A stretch of 64,000 nt of DNA from Oceanicola sp. 502str15 (GTDB taxonomy: Bacteria; Pseudomonadota; Alphaproteobacteria; Rhodobacterales; Rhodobacteraceae), in the NCBI RefSeq assembly GCF_024105635.1, contig NZ_WYDQ01000001.1:868001-932000 (forward strand), in the 5' to 3' direction. Position 1 is the first letter of the stretch. Every line of letters starts with the position of its first letter. A model generated the notes under the pieces. The model made no database searches, had not been told where the DNA came from, and was given only the letters and a program-made list of their open reading frames with translations. Of the stretch, positions 17,054 to 26,136 are shown in pieces. A program made the translations under genes and the position numbers.

Positions 17054-18378
17054 CCTTGGGGGCTCCTGAGCGCGGCCTTCAGGGCCTCATAGGAGGCTTT
17101 GGGGGTGCGCTCAAGGCTGTCGTAATCGACATGGACCAGCCCGAAGCGCGGGCCGTAGCCCAGAGACCATTCGTAATTGTCCATCAGCGACCAGATATAA
17201 TAGCCCTTCACCGGCACGCCCTCGGCCAGCGCCTGTTTGACCGCCGCGAGGTGCGCGTCGAGATAGGCGATGCGGGTATCGTCGGGGACGCCGGGCATAT
17301 CGGGCCAGGCCATGCCGTTCTCGGTGACATAGAGCGGCAGGTCGCCGGTGTAGTTGGCGGCGGTATCCTTGAGGAAGTGCAGCAGGCCCTCGGGGTAGAT
17401 CTCCCAACCGACCTGGGTTTTGGGCAGGTCGCCCGCGCCCTCGATGTAATGGGGCCAGGGCGCCTGCGGGTCGGGGGAGATGAGCTTGCGGGTGTAGTAA
17501 TTCAGGCCGCACCAGTCGAGCGGGGCGGTGATCGTGGAAAAATCGTGCTGCCAGCCCTCGGGCATGTGGGGGCCGAGGCCCTCGAGCACATCGGCGGGGT
17601 ATTCGCCCTTGAAGATGCCCGAGCGGAACCAGCGGTTGTAGATGCCGTCATAGCGCCGGGCGGCGGCCTCGGCCTCGGGGCTCTCGTCGGCGGGCTGGGC
17701 ATATTCGAAGTTGAAGACGGCGCCGAGGTTGCCCATGCCGAGGCTGCGCATGGCCCCGATCGCCTCGCCATGGGCAAGGCAGACGTGGTGCATGGCGCGG
17801 GCGGTGGCGCGGATGTCGCGCAGGCCGGGGGCGTGGAGCCCCATGAAATGGGAGAGCCAACCGACGCACCATGGCTCGTTGATCGGCGCGGCGGACCAGA
17901 TGCGGTCTCCGAGGCGGGCCATGACGGTATAGGTGTAATCGGCAAACCAACGGGCGATGTCGCGGTTGCGCCAGCCGCCCTTGTCGAGCAGGGGCGAGGG
18001 CAGTTCCCAGTGGTAGAGCGTGGCGGCGGGCTTGAGGCCGCGTTCGAGCATGCCATCGACGAGGCGGTCGTAGAAGTCGAGCCCCTCGGGGTTGGCGGGA
18101 CCGGTGCCCTCGGGCATGACGCGCGCCCAGGACAGGCTGAAGCGGTAGACGTCGAGCCCGGCATCGGCAATCAGATCAAGGTCTTGCGGCCAGCGGTTGA
18201 AGTGATCGCAGGCGGTTTGCCCGTGCTCGGCATGGGCCACGTTGCCGGGCGTGGCGGCGAAATCATCCCATTGGGTGCGGCCTGCGCCGCCCATGCCGTG
18301 GCCCTCGATCTGATAGGCCGAGGTGGCGGTGCCAAAGAGGAAACCTTCGGGAAAGTCGGCGCGGCTGTGGCGGAGCAT
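17050..18378 (-). CDS. Beta-glucosidase, glycoside hydrolase family 1
   Basis: A 442-aa retaining GH1 enzyme. FPEGFLFGTATSAYQIEGH opens the barrel, YRFSLSWARVMPEG follows, APINEPWCVGWL holds the acid/base Glu, and LYVTENGMAWPD the nucleophile Glu; the C-terminus has YYIWSLMDNYEWSLGYGPRF and RTPKASYEALK. No signal peptide, so it acts in the cytoplasm on imported disaccharides. It is coupled to glk by overlap and follows aglR by 80 bases. Its place in a locus otherwise specific for alpha-glucosides hints that the regulon also serves beta-linked sugars. Confidence 0.94.
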   Translation of the reverse strand: MLRHSRADFPEGFLFGTATSAYQIEGHGMGGAGRTQWDDFAATPGNVAHAEHGQTACDHFNRWPQDLDLIADAGLDVYRFSLSWARVMPEGTGPANPEGLDFYDRLVDGMLERGLKPAATLYHWELPSPLLDKGGWRNRDIARWFADYTYTVMARLGDRIWSAAPINEPWCVGWLSHFMGLHAPGLRDIRATARAMHHVCLAHGEAIGAMRSLGMGNLGAVFNFEYAQPADESPEAEAAARRYDGIYNRWFRSGIFKGEYPADVLEGLGPHMPEGWQHDFSTITAPLDWCGLNYYTRKLISPDPQAPWPHYIEGAGDLPKTQVGWEIYPEGLLHFLKDTAANYTGDLPLYVTENGMAWPDMPGVPDDTRIAYLDAHLAAVKQALAEGVPVKGYYIWSLMDNYEWSLGYGPRFGLVHVDYDSLERTPKASYEALKAALRSPQG

Positions 18379-18458
18379 GGGGCGAAATCCTGATGGGGCG
18401 CGGGGTTGGGGGCATGTATCTTAAAAGAAGGGCGGGCGAGTCCAGGGGCGGGCGCGGT

Positions 18459-19481
18459 TCAGGGCGCGGGGCCGGTGGAGAGGCCGAGGGTGAGGTCGGC
18501 CTCCAGCAGGTGCTGGCGGGGGCCGTTGTCGGGGGCCTCGATCAGGCCGAGCAGCATTTCGGCGGTGATCCGGCCCGCCTCGCGCACTGAGCTGCGGGTG
18601 GCCGTGAAAACAGGCACTTCGCCGCCGTTCTTGAAGTAGCCGAGATCGTCGTCATGGGTGATGATCGACACGTCGCGCCCCATCACCATGCCGCGCGCCT
18701 CGATCGCCCGGCGCACGCCCATGGCGGTGATGAGCGAGGAGACGAGGAAGGCGGTGGGCGGTTCGGGCAGGGAGAGCATGGTGCTGGCGGCCTCGTAGCC
18801 GTAGCTCTCGGTCATTTCCTCGGCGCGGTGGAGGGCCGGGAGGAAGGGCAGGCTGCGGGCGGCGAGCGCGGCCTCGAAGCCCTCGCGGCGGCGGATCGCG
18901 AAATCCATGGTTTCGAGCCCGTTCAGCAGGGCGATGCGGCGGTGGCCGAGGTCGGCGAGGTGGAGGGTGGCGCGCTCGAAGGCGCGGCGGTTGTTCACGT
19001 CGACCCAGGAGTAGTCGGACTCGTCGACGGGCACGCGGCCATGGACCACGAAGGGCAGGCCGACCTCCTTGAGCAGGGCGATGCGCGGGTCGCCGGCGCG
19101 CGGGCCGTGGATCACCGCGCCATCGACGGAGTTGCGCTGGGCCATGGAGCGGTAGGCGGTGCCTTCGGCATCGTCGGGGACGACGGTGAGCATCATGTCG
19201 TAGCCGGCGCGGGCATAGATCTCGCCGGCGCCGCCGATGAAGTCGCCGAAGACCGGGTTCATCATTTCGTGGCGGGTGGAGATGGGGATGACGTGGCCGA
19301 TCGCCATGGCGCGGCCGGTGGCGAGGCTCTGGGCGCGGGTGTTGGGGCGATAGTTGTGCTGCGTTGCAGCGGCGAGCACGCGCTTGCGGGTGGCCTCCGC
19401 AACCTCGGGATAGCCGTTCAGCGCACGGCTCACCGTGGTTTGCGACAGACCGAGATTCGCGGCGAGCTGCTTCAGGTTCAT
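18459..19481 (-). CDS. aglR: LacI-family repressor, AglR-like
   Basis: A 340-aa LacI/GalR regulator. The N-terminal helix-turn-helix reads LKQLAANLGLSQTTVSRALN, then the hinge helix region (NTRAQSLATGRAMAIGHV), and the sugar-binding core, including NRRAFERATLHLADLGHRRI, TAFLVSSLITAMGVRRAIE and DVSIITHDDD. ATG 19481 follows GGGAGGGTGC; an in-frame start at 19511 lies before the operator. It faces aglE across a region with an operator in each direction, consistent with repression of aglEFGAK and of itself. Sinorhizobium aglR-aglEFGAK has the same order. The inducer is inferred, not shown. Confidence 0.92.
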   Translation of the reverse strand: MNLKQLAANLGLSQTTVSRALNGYPEVAEATRKRVLAAATQHNYRPNTRAQSLATGRAMAIGHVIPISTRHEMMNPVFGDFIGGAGEIYARAGYDMMLTVVPDDAEGTAYRSMAQRNSVDGAVIHGPRAGDPRIALLKEVGLPFVVHGRVPVDESDYSWVDVNNRRAFERATLHLADLGHRRIALLNGLETMDFAIRRREGFEAALAARSLPFLPALHRAEEMTESYGYEAASTMLSLPEPPTAFLVSSLITAMGVRRAIEARGMVMGRDVSIITHDDDLGYFKNGGEVPVFTATRSSVREAGRITAEMLLGLIEAPDNGPRQHLLEADLTLGLSTGPAP

Positions 19482-19498
19482 TGTGCCAGCACCCTCCC

Positions 19499-19508
19499 AA
19501 AGCGCTTT
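19499..19508. promoter_or_regulatory. LacI-type operator before aglR
   Basis: AAAGCGCTTT is a perfect palindrome with the central CG step typical of LacI-family operators. It lies 17 bases upstream of the aglR ATG and just downstream of the minus-strand -10 element, so bound repressor would block the gene's own transcription. Confidence 0.75.
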
Positions 19509-19520
19509 CAACTTGAGGAG

Positions 19521-19549
19521 ACACTAGCGGGGAAGGGCGGGGTCGTCAA
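19521..19549 (-). promoter_or_regulatory. Promoter for aglR-bgl-glk
   Basis: On the minus strand TTGACG (19549-19544) is followed after 17 bases by TAGTGT (19526-19521). The operator at 19499-19508 begins 12 bases downstream, over the start of the transcript. Confidence 0.6.
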
Positions 19550-19625
19550 AGCATTGCAGTTGCAGCGTGAAATTGCTGCGACTGCGAAAAACACGATTAA
19601 AACAGGCAGGTAGAATGAGGCTTGG

Positions 19626-19654
19626 TTGACCTGTGGGCTGGGATCGGTCATGGT
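19626..19654 (+). promoter_or_regulatory. Promoter for aglEFGAK
   Basis: TTGACC (19626-19631), 17 bases, then CATGGT (19649-19654). The operator at 19664-19675 begins nine bases downstream. The arrangement mirrors the divergent promoter. Confidence 0.55.
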
Positions 19655-19663
19655 GGTGCTGTC

Positions 19664-19675
19664 CAAAGCGCTTTG
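19664..19675. promoter_or_regulatory. LacI-type operator before aglE
   Basis: CAAAGCGCTTTG is a perfect 12-bp palindrome, about 160 bp from the matching site before aglR. The two could be bridged by a tetrameric or looping repressor, or be bound independently. Confidence 0.8.
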
Positions 19676-19770
19676 AGAAGCCCCGAGTCGGAACGGGATT
19701 TGTGACCAAGGCGGGGGAGAGACGACAGCGCCGGGCAGAGCCCGCGCTTTACAACCGGGAGGATACCTTC

Positions 19771-21039
19771 ATGAGACATTCCATCAAGACGAGCTGCGCC
19801 GTGCTGGCGCTGATGAGCGCTCCGGCGCTTGCCGAGCAGATCACCGTGGCGGGCCCGTGGATCGGCGCCGACGAGGATCATGTGCAGGCGGTGCTGGCGG
19901 CCTTTGCCGAGGCCTCGGGCCATGACGTGCGCTACACCGGCTCCGACAGCTTCGAACAGCAGATCGTGATCGACGCCGAGGCCGGATCGGCCCCCAACGT
20001 GGCGGTGTTTCCGCAGCCCGGGCTTGCCGCCGTCATGGCCGAGCGCGGCTTCCTGACGCCGCTGGCCGAGGGCACCGGCGACTGGGTGAAGGAAAACTAT
20101 ACCGCCGGGCAGAGCTGGGTCGATCTGGGCACCTATGCCGGGCCGGATGGCAGCGATGCGCTCTACGGCTTTTTCTACAAGGTCGATGTGAAGAGCCTTG
20201 TCTGGTACATCCCGGAGAACTTCGAGGATGCGGGCTACGAGGTGCCGGAGACGCTGGAAGACCTGAAGGCTCTGAGCGCACAGATCGTGGAAGACGGCGA
20301 GACGCCGTGGTGCATCGGGCTCGGCTCGGGCGGCGCCACGGGCTGGCCGGCGACGGACTGGGTGGAGGACATGATGCTGCGCACCCAGGCGCCTGACGTC
20401 TACGACAAGTGGGTGAGCAACGAGATCCCCTTCACCGATCCGGCCGTGGTGGGCGCGATCGAGGCCTTCGGCGAGTTCGCGCTGAACGACGACTGGGTTG
20501 CGGGCGGCGCGGGCGCGGTGGCGACCACCGACTTCCGCGAAAGCCCCAAGGGCCTCTTTGACGCCCCGCCCAAGTGCTACATGCACCACCAGGCCAGCTT
20601 CATCCCCAGCTTCTTCCCGGAAGGCTCGGTTGTGGGCGAGGACGTGGACTTCTTTTACTTCCCGGCCTCGGGCGAGGGCGACCTCGGCCAGCCGGTGCTG
20701 GGCGCGGGCACGCTCTGGGCGATCACCAACGACAGCCCGGCGGCACATGAGCTGATCGAGTTCCTGAAGACCCCGGAAGCGCATGAGATCTGGATGGCGC
20801 GCAAGGGCTTCCTGACGCCGCACAAGGGGGTGAACCCCGATGCCTTCGGTGATCCGACCCTGAAGAAGATGAACGAGATCCTTCTGGGCGCGACCACCTT
20901 CCGCTTCGACGCCTCCGACCTGATGCCGGGCGCCGTCGGCGCGGGCAGCTTCTGGACCGGGATGGTCGATTATGTCGGCGGCAAGGACGTTGCCACCGTG
21001 ACCGAAGAGATCCAGCAGAGCTGGGACGCGGTGAAGTGA
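19771..21039 (+). CDS. aglE: ABC transporter substrate-binding protein, alpha-glucoside
   Basis: A 422-aa periplasmic solute-binding protein of the carbohydrate (CUT1) type. Residues 1-23 are a signal peptide (MRHSIKTSCAVLALMSAPALA). The mature part starts EQITVAGPWIG and contains TGSDSFEQQIVIDAEAGSAP, VWYIPENFEDAGYEVPETLE, WCIGLGSGGATGWPATDW and PHKGVNPDAFGDP, features of AglE. ATG 19771 has GGAGG upstream; the frame could open at 19633 but that precedes the operator. It is the first gene of aglEFGAK, separated from aglF by 163 bases containing a strong hairpin. Confidence 0.92.
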   Translation: MRHSIKTSCAVLALMSAPALAEQITVAGPWIGADEDHVQAVLAAFAEASGHDVRYTGSDSFEQQIVIDAEAGSAPNVAVFPQPGLAAVMAERGFLTPLAEGTGDWVKENYTAGQSWVDLGTYAGPDGSDALYGFFYKVDVKSLVWYIPENFEDAGYEVPETLEDLKALSAQIVEDGETPWCIGLGSGGATGWPATDWVEDMMLRTQAPDVYDKWVSNEIPFTDPAVVGAIEAFGEFALNDDWVAGGAGAVATTDFRESPKGLFDAPPKCYMHHQASFIPSFFPEGSVVGEDVDFFYFPASGEGDLGQPVLGAGTLWAITNDSPAAHELIEFLKTPEAHEIWMARKGFLTPHKGVNPDAFGDPTLKKMNEILLGATTFRFDASDLMPGAVGAGSFWTGMVDYVGGKDVATVTEEIQQSWDAVK

Positions 21040-21046
21040 TGAGCGC

Positions 21047-21076
21047 CGCCGCCCCGGACGCGGGTTCGGGGCGGCG
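21047..21076 (+). terminator. GC-rich stem-loop between aglE and aglF
   Basis: CGCCGCCCC-type left arm (21047-21055) pairs with 21068-21076 over nine bases, and the inner loop can extend it. It begins seven bases past the aglE stop. There is no T tract, so it more likely protects the aglE transcript or partly attenuates the operon, as is usual after binding-protein genes. Confidence 0.55.
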
Positions 21077-21202
21077 CGCGACAGGTGGGGCACAGCCCAC
21101 GGGCGGGACACGCGACGTGACCGCGACGACGGTGGGCTGAGGTGCCCACTCTGCGGGTGGCCGCACAGGGCCGCCCGGACACGGCAACCGGGGAGGGGCG
21201 CC

Positions 21203-22207
21203 ATGCATCCGGCATTACAAGGGCTTATCACCATCATCGTCGGGGTCGGCGGTTGCGTGGGCTACTTCTGGGCCTCCAACCTGTTTCTCGACAAGGTGCT
21301 CTATCCGCCGCGCGGCCCCCATGCGGGGCGCAACATCAACCGTGCCAACCTGATCCGGCCATGGCTGTTTCTGGCGCCCGCGGTCATCGCGCTGGGGCTC
21401 TACCTTGCCTATCCGGTGGTCGAGACGCTGCGGCTTTCACTTACCAACCGGGTGCCGGGCGGGGGCTATGAATGGGCCGGGGCCTCGAACTACGTGCAGA
21501 TGTGGAACGATCCCAAGTTCATGGAGGCGCTGCTGAACAACATGCTCTGGCTGATCGTGGTGCCTGCGCTCTCCACCGCCTTCGGCCTGCTGGCCGCGCA
21601 GCTCACCGACCGGATCAAATGGGGCGCGGTGGCCAAGTCGATCATCTTCATGCCGATGGCGATCAGCTTCGTCGGGGCGGCGGTGATCTGGAAGCTGGTT
21701 TACGACTACCGCGCCTCGGGCGAGGAGCAGATCGGGGTGCTGAATGCCATCGTGGTGAGCCTCGGCGGCGAGCCGACGGCCTGGCTGACGGTGCCGTTCT
21801 GGAACAACTTCTTCCTCATGGCGGTGCTGATCTGGATCCAGACCGGCTTTGCCATGGTGATCCTCTCCGCCGCCCTGCGCGGCATCCCGGAGGAAACCGT
21901 GGAGGCGGCGATCGTGGACGGGGCCAACCCCTTCCAGATCTTCTTCAAGATCAAGGTGCCGCAGATCATGGGCACCATCGTGGTGGTCTGGACCACCATC
22001 ACCATCGTCGTGCTGAAGATCTTCGACATCGTCTTTGCCATGACCAACGGCCAATGGGAGACGCAGGTTCTGGCCAACTACATGTATGACAAGCTTTTCC
22101 GCGCCAACGATTGGGGCGTCGGCTCGGCGGCGGCGATGGTGATCATGCTGCTGGTGACGCCGATCCTCGTGTGGAACGTCTACAACGCCCGCAAGGAGAT
22201 GCGCTGA
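21203..22207 (+). CDS. aglF: Alpha-glucoside ABC transporter permease AglF
   Basis: A 334-aa inner-membrane permease of the MalF type with an N-terminal helix (LQGLITIIVGVGGCVGYFWA) and about six more. LIRPWLFLAPAVIALGLYLAYP is the usual first core helix. The EAA loop reads EAAIVDGANPFQIFFKIKVP near residue 235, which docks on the ATPase. GGGGAGGGG precedes the ATG. It pairs with AglG, two bases downstream, and is energised by AglK. Confidence 0.92.
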   Translation: MHPALQGLITIIVGVGGCVGYFWASNLFLDKVLYPPRGPHAGRNINRANLIRPWLFLAPAVIALGLYLAYPVVETLRLSLTNRVPGGGYEWAGASNYVQMWNDPKFMEALLNNMLWLIVVPALSTAFGLLAAQLTDRIKWGAVAKSIIFMPMAISFVGAAVIWKLVYDYRASGEEQIGVLNAIVVSLGGEPTAWLTVPFWNNFFLMAVLIWIQTGFAMVILSAALRGIPEETVEAAIVDGANPFQIFFKIKVPQIMGTIVVVWTTITIVVLKIFDIVFAMTNGQWETQVLANYMYDKLFRANDWGVGSAAAMVIMLLVTPILVWNVYNARKEMR

Positions 22208-22208
22208 C

Positions 22209-23357
22209 ATGGACAACATTGCTGGCAAGAAATCTTCGTTGAGCTGGGCGGTGAACATCTCGGTGGTGCTGCTGGTGCTGCTCTGGATCTTTCCGACGGT
22301 CGGGCTCTTCGTGTCGTCCTTCCGCACCGCCGACCAGATCAGCGCGACCGGCTGGTGGAAGGCGCTGTTTCCGACCGAGCAGGTGGTACAGCTGCGCACC
22401 GATGACCCCGACGAGCTGCGGGTGGCCGAGGGTGCGGGCTTTGTGGTGACGGGCAACCTCTTTGGCGAGGAGGGCGGCGAGATTTCGGCGTTCGGCGTGT
22501 CGTCGCGCGATGTGGGGGCCTTCGGGCCCGGCGAGACGGCCGACATGGGCGATGGCGAGAGCATGACGGTGGAGGAAGACGGCAGCTACACATGGCGCGG
22601 CAGCGACGAGCAGATCAGCGGGCGGGGGCAGCGGGTGTTTGTGACCACCACCACGCCGCCGGAGTTCACCACGGCGAACTACGAGCGCGTGCTGTTTTCG
22701 GGCGACCGCACCGACAGCATGGCCAAGGCCTTCTTCAACACGCTGACGGTGACGATCCCGGCCACCATCATCCCGATCCTGGTGGCGGCCTTCGCGGCCT
22801 ATGCGCTGGCGTGGATGGAGTTTCCGGGGCGGGCGCTGCTGATTGCGGCCATCGTGGCGCTGCTGGTGGTGCCGCTGCAACTGGCGCTGATCCCGCTGCT
22901 GAAGTTCCACAACGAGATCGGGATCGGGAAGGGCTATATCGGGGTCTGGCTGGCGCATACCGGCTTCGGGCTGCCGTTGGCGATCTACCTCCTGCGCAAC
23001 TACATGGTCGGGCTGCCACGCGACATCATCGAGAATGCCAAGGTGGACGGGGCGACGGACTTCCAGATCTTCACCCGGATCGTGCTGCCGCTGTCCTTTC
23101 CGGCGCTGGCCAGCTTCGCCATCTTCCAGTTTCTCTGGACATGGAACGACCTGCTGGTGGCGCTGGTCTTCCTGATCGACAGCTCGGGCGACACCACGGT
23201 GATGACCCGGCAGATCGTCGAACTCCTCGGCACCCGGGGCGGCAACTGGGAGATTCTGGCCACGGCGGCCTTTGTCTCCATCTCGGTGCCGCTTCTGGTG
23301 TTTTTCGCAATGCAACGATACCTCGTGCGCGGCCTCTTGGCCGGCTCGGTGAAGTGA
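22209..23357 (+). CDS. aglG: Alpha-glucoside ABC transporter permease AglG
   Basis: A 382-aa MalG-type permease. After TM1 (ISVVLLVLLWIFPTVGLFV) comes a large periplasmic insert of about 125 residues, absent from short MalG proteins and typical of AglG, with VVQLRTDDPDELRVAEGAGF and SRDVGAFGPGETADMGDGES. The core then has AFFNTLTVTIPATIIPILVA and the EAA-like loop ENAKVDGATDFQIFTRIVLP. It starts one base past the aglF stop and is followed after seven bases by aglA. Confidence 0.92.
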   Translation: MDNIAGKKSSLSWAVNISVVLLVLLWIFPTVGLFVSSFRTADQISATGWWKALFPTEQVVQLRTDDPDELRVAEGAGFVVTGNLFGEEGGEISAFGVSSRDVGAFGPGETADMGDGESMTVEEDGSYTWRGSDEQISGRGQRVFVTTTTPPEFTTANYERVLFSGDRTDSMAKAFFNTLTVTIPATIIPILVAAFAAYALAWMEFPGRALLIAAIVALLVVPLQLALIPLLKFHNEIGIGKGYIGVWLAHTGFGLPLAIYLLRNYMVGLPRDIIENAKVDGATDFQIFTRIVLPLSFPALASFAIFQFLWTWNDLLVALVFLIDSSGDTTVMTRQIVELLGTRGGNWEILATAAFVSISVPLLVFFAMQRYLVRGLLAGSVK

Positions 23358-23364
23358 GAAAAGA

Positions 23365-25020
23365 ATGAACGATATGAGCAACGTGCAGGCCGCAATTGCA
23401 GCTCGTGTGGAGAATCCCGACTGGTGGCGCGGGGCGGTGATCTATCAGGTCTATCCGCGCAGCTTTCAGGACAGTTCGGGTGACGGGGTGGGCGACCTTG
23501 CGGGCATTGCCTCGCGGCTCGACCATATTGCCTCGCTCGGGGTCGATGCGGTCTGGATCAGCCCGTTCTTCAAGAGCCCGATGAAGGATTTCGGTTACGA
23601 TGTGAGCGATTACCGCGAGGTCGATCCGATGTTCGGCAGCCTCGCGGATTTCGACGCGCTGATTGCGCGGGCGCATGAGCTGGGGTTGAAGGTGCTGATT
23701 GATCTGGTGCTTTCGCATACCTCGGATCAGCATGCGTGGTTCAAGGAGAGCCGGAAGGATCATGCCAACCCCAAGGCGGATTGGTATGTTTGGGCCGATG
23801 CCAAGCCGACCGGGGCGCCGCCGAACAATTGGCTGTCGATCTTCGGCGGGAGTGCGTGGCAGTGGGATGGCGGGCGGATGCAGTATTATCTGCACAACTT
23901 CCTGACCTCGCAGCCGGACCTCAACTTTCATTGCCCCGCGGTGCAGGACGAGCTGCTGCGGGTGGCGGAGTTCTGGCTTGATCGCGGGGTCGACGGCTTT
24001 CGGCTCGATACCATCAACTTCTACGTTCACGACGCCGAGCTGCGCGACAACCCGGCGCTCGATCCGGCGCTGCGAAATGATCAGACGGCGCCTGCGGTGA
24101 ACCCCTACAACTGGCAGGAGCACCTGTACGACAAGTCGCGGCCCGAGAACCTGGCCTTCCTGAAGCGGCTGCGGGCGGTGATGAAGCCCTATGGCGCGGC
24201 GGCCGTGGGCGAGGTGGGGGATGCCCAGCTTGGGCTGGAGATATTGGGCCAGTACACGGCGGGCGATGACATGATGAACATGTGTTACGCCTTCGAGCTG
24301 CTGGCCAAGGACAAGCCGACCGCCGGATATGTGGCCGAGACCATGCACCGCGTCGAGCGGGTGGCGGCGGATGGCTGGGCCTGCTGGGCGTTTTCCAACC
24401 ATGACGTGCCGCGCCACATCAGCCGCTGGGGTCTGAGCGAGACCGCCGCGCGCGCCTATGTGGTGCTGATGATGTGCCTGCGCGGCTCGGCCTGCCTGTA
24501 TCAGGGCGAGGAGCTGGGGCTGCCCGAGGCCGAGGTGAGTTTTGAGGACTTGCAGGACCCCTATGGCATCGAGTTCTGGCCCGAGTTCAAGGGCCGCGAC
24601 GGCTGCCGCACGCCGATGGTCTGGGATGCGGGGGTGCATGGCGGGTTTTCGCACGGCAACGAGGCGCGGCCATGGTTGCCGGTGGCGCCCGAGCACCTGC
24701 CGCGGGCGGTGGAGGAGCAGGAGGGCGACAGCGCCTCGATGCTGGCCCATTACCGCCGGGCGGTGGCGCTGAGAAAGGCCCATGGGGTGCTGCGCGGCGG
24801 GGCGCAGGAGATCGCGGCGCAGGGCGACCTGCTGGTGATCCGCCGGACCGGGCAGGGCCGGGAGGTGCTGGCGCTGTTCAACCTCGCGGAGGGCCCCGTA
24901 TCGCACGAGGTGGGCGCGGGATGGACGGCGCTGGAGGAGGCTGCCGCACTGGGCGCCGCGCCGCTTGAAGGAGAACGCGTCACGCTGGGGGCCTGGGGCT
25001 TTGCCCTGCTGGGTCGCTGA
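23365..25020 (+). CDS. aglA: Alpha-glucosidase, GH13 family
   Basis: A 551-aa cytoplasmic GH13 enzyme that hydrolyses imported alpha-glucosides. WWRGAVIYQVYPRSFQDSSG opens the barrel, DAVWISPFFKSPMKDFGYDV follows, GVDGFRLDTINFY carries the nucleophile Asp, VGEVGDAQLG the acid/base Glu and WAFSNHDVPRH the third Asp. The C-terminal beta domain ends at 551. GVDGFRLD then INF is the usual alpha-glucosidase version. It is embedded in the transport operon between permease and ATPase genes, as in Sinorhizobium aglEFGAK. Confidence 0.94.
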   Translation: MNDMSNVQAAIAARVENPDWWRGAVIYQVYPRSFQDSSGDGVGDLAGIASRLDHIASLGVDAVWISPFFKSPMKDFGYDVSDYREVDPMFGSLADFDALIARAHELGLKVLIDLVLSHTSDQHAWFKESRKDHANPKADWYVWADAKPTGAPPNNWLSIFGGSAWQWDGGRMQYYLHNFLTSQPDLNFHCPAVQDELLRVAEFWLDRGVDGFRLDTINFYVHDAELRDNPALDPALRNDQTAPAVNPYNWQEHLYDKSRPENLAFLKRLRAVMKPYGAAAVGEVGDAQLGLEILGQYTAGDDMMNMCYAFELLAKDKPTAGYVAETMHRVERVAADGWACWAFSNHDVPRHISRWGLSETAARAYVVLMMCLRGSACLYQGEELGLPEAEVSFEDLQDPYGIEFWPEFKGRDGCRTPMVWDAGVHGGFSHGNEARPWLPVAPEHLPRAVEEQEGDSASMLAHYRRAVALRKAHGVLRGGAQEIAAQGDLLVIRRTGQGREVLALFNLAEGPVSHEVGAGWTALEEAAALGAAPLEGERVTLGAWGFALLGR

Positions 25021-25044
25021 ACGAATACCAGGGAGGAGACCGCC

Positions 25045-26136
25045 ATGGCGGAACTGAAACTGACGGATGTGGCCAAGACCTATGGCGGCACGGTGAACGT
25101 GCTGAACGACATCAACCTCGATATCGAGACCGGTGAGCTGATCGTGTTCGTCGGGCCTTCGGGCTGCGGCAAGTCCACGCTGCTGCGGATGATCGCGGGT
25201 CTCGAGAAGATCACCGGCGGCACGCTGGAGATCGACGGGCAGGTGGTGAACGATGTGCCGCCTTCCGAGCGCGGCATCGCCATGGTGTTCCAGAGCTACG
25301 CGCTCTACCCGCATATGACGGTGCGCGAGAACATGAGCTTTGCGCTCAAGCTGGCCAAGAAGAGCAAGGAAGAGATCGACGCGGCGGTGGATGCGGCGGC
25401 GACCAAGCTGCAACTCACCGAATATCTCGACCGGCTGCCCAAGGCGCTCAGTGGCGGGCAGCGGCAGCGGGTGGCGATCGGGCGCAGTATCGTACGCGAC
25501 CCGAAGGTCTACCTCTTCGACGAGCCGCTCTCGAACCTCGATGCCGCCCTGCGGGTGGCGACCCGGATCGAGATTGCCCAGCTCAAGGAGCAGATGCCCG
25601 AGAGCACGATGGTCTATGTGACCCACGACCAGGTGGAGGCGATGACGCTGGCCAGCCGGATCGTGGTGCTGGCCAACAAGGGGATCGCGCAGGTCGGCAC
25701 GCCGCTGGAGCTGTACGAGACCCCGCGAAACGAGTTTGTCGCCCAGTTCATCGGCTCCCCGGCGATGAACCTCATCCCCGGCAAGGTGGTGGAGACCGGC
25801 GCGGTGACGGCGGTGGAGTTGCAGAGCGGCGTGGTGGCCCATTCGGCGGTGCCGACCGAGGCGGGAGACATGGGGGCCGAGGTGAACATCGGCATCCGCC
25901 CGGAAGACCTGCGGCAGGGGAGCGATGCGGATTGCTGCTTCAAGGGCGTGGTGGAATACACTGAAAACCTTGGAGAAGTGACGCTGCTCTACTTCGAGCC
26001 GCAGCATGGCCACGGGCAGGTGATCGCCAAGCTGCCGGGCGTGCACCGCGACATGCGGGGCGGCGAGGTGGTGCTGGCGGCGGACCCGGCGAAGGTGCAT
26101 CTGTTCATCGGCGGCCAGTCGCTGCTCTACCGCTGA
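25045..26136 (+). CDS. aglK: Alpha-glucoside ABC transporter ATP-binding protein
   Basis: A 363-aa MalK/UgpC-type ATPase. Walker [11 protein letters not shown]-loop [12 protein letters not shown], signature [16 protein letters not shown], Walker [14 protein letters not shown] and switch [10 protein letters not shown] are intact. Beyond about residue 235 lies the OB-fold regulatory domain ([33 protein letters not shown]). GGGAGGAGACC precedes the ATG. Such ATPases are shared among sugar importers in some bacteria. It is the last gene of the operon. Confidence 0.94.
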   Translation: MAELKLTDVAKTYGGTVNVLNDINLDIETGELIVFVGPSGCGKSTLLRMIAGLEKITGGTLEIDGQVVNDVPPSERGIAMVFQSYALYPHMTVRENMSFALKLAKKSKEEIDAAVDAAATKLQLTEYLDRLPKALSGGQRQRVAIGRSIVRDPKVYLFDEPLSNLDAALRVATRIEIAQLKEQMPESTMVYVTHDQVEAMTLASRIVVLANKGIAQVGTPLELYETPRNEFVAQFIGSPAMNLIPGKVVETGAVTAVELQSGVVAHSAVPTEAGDMGAEVNIGIRPEDLRQGSDADCCFKGVVEYTENLGEVTLLYFEPQHGHGQVIAKLPGVHRDMRGGEVVLAADPAKVHLFIGGQSLLYR

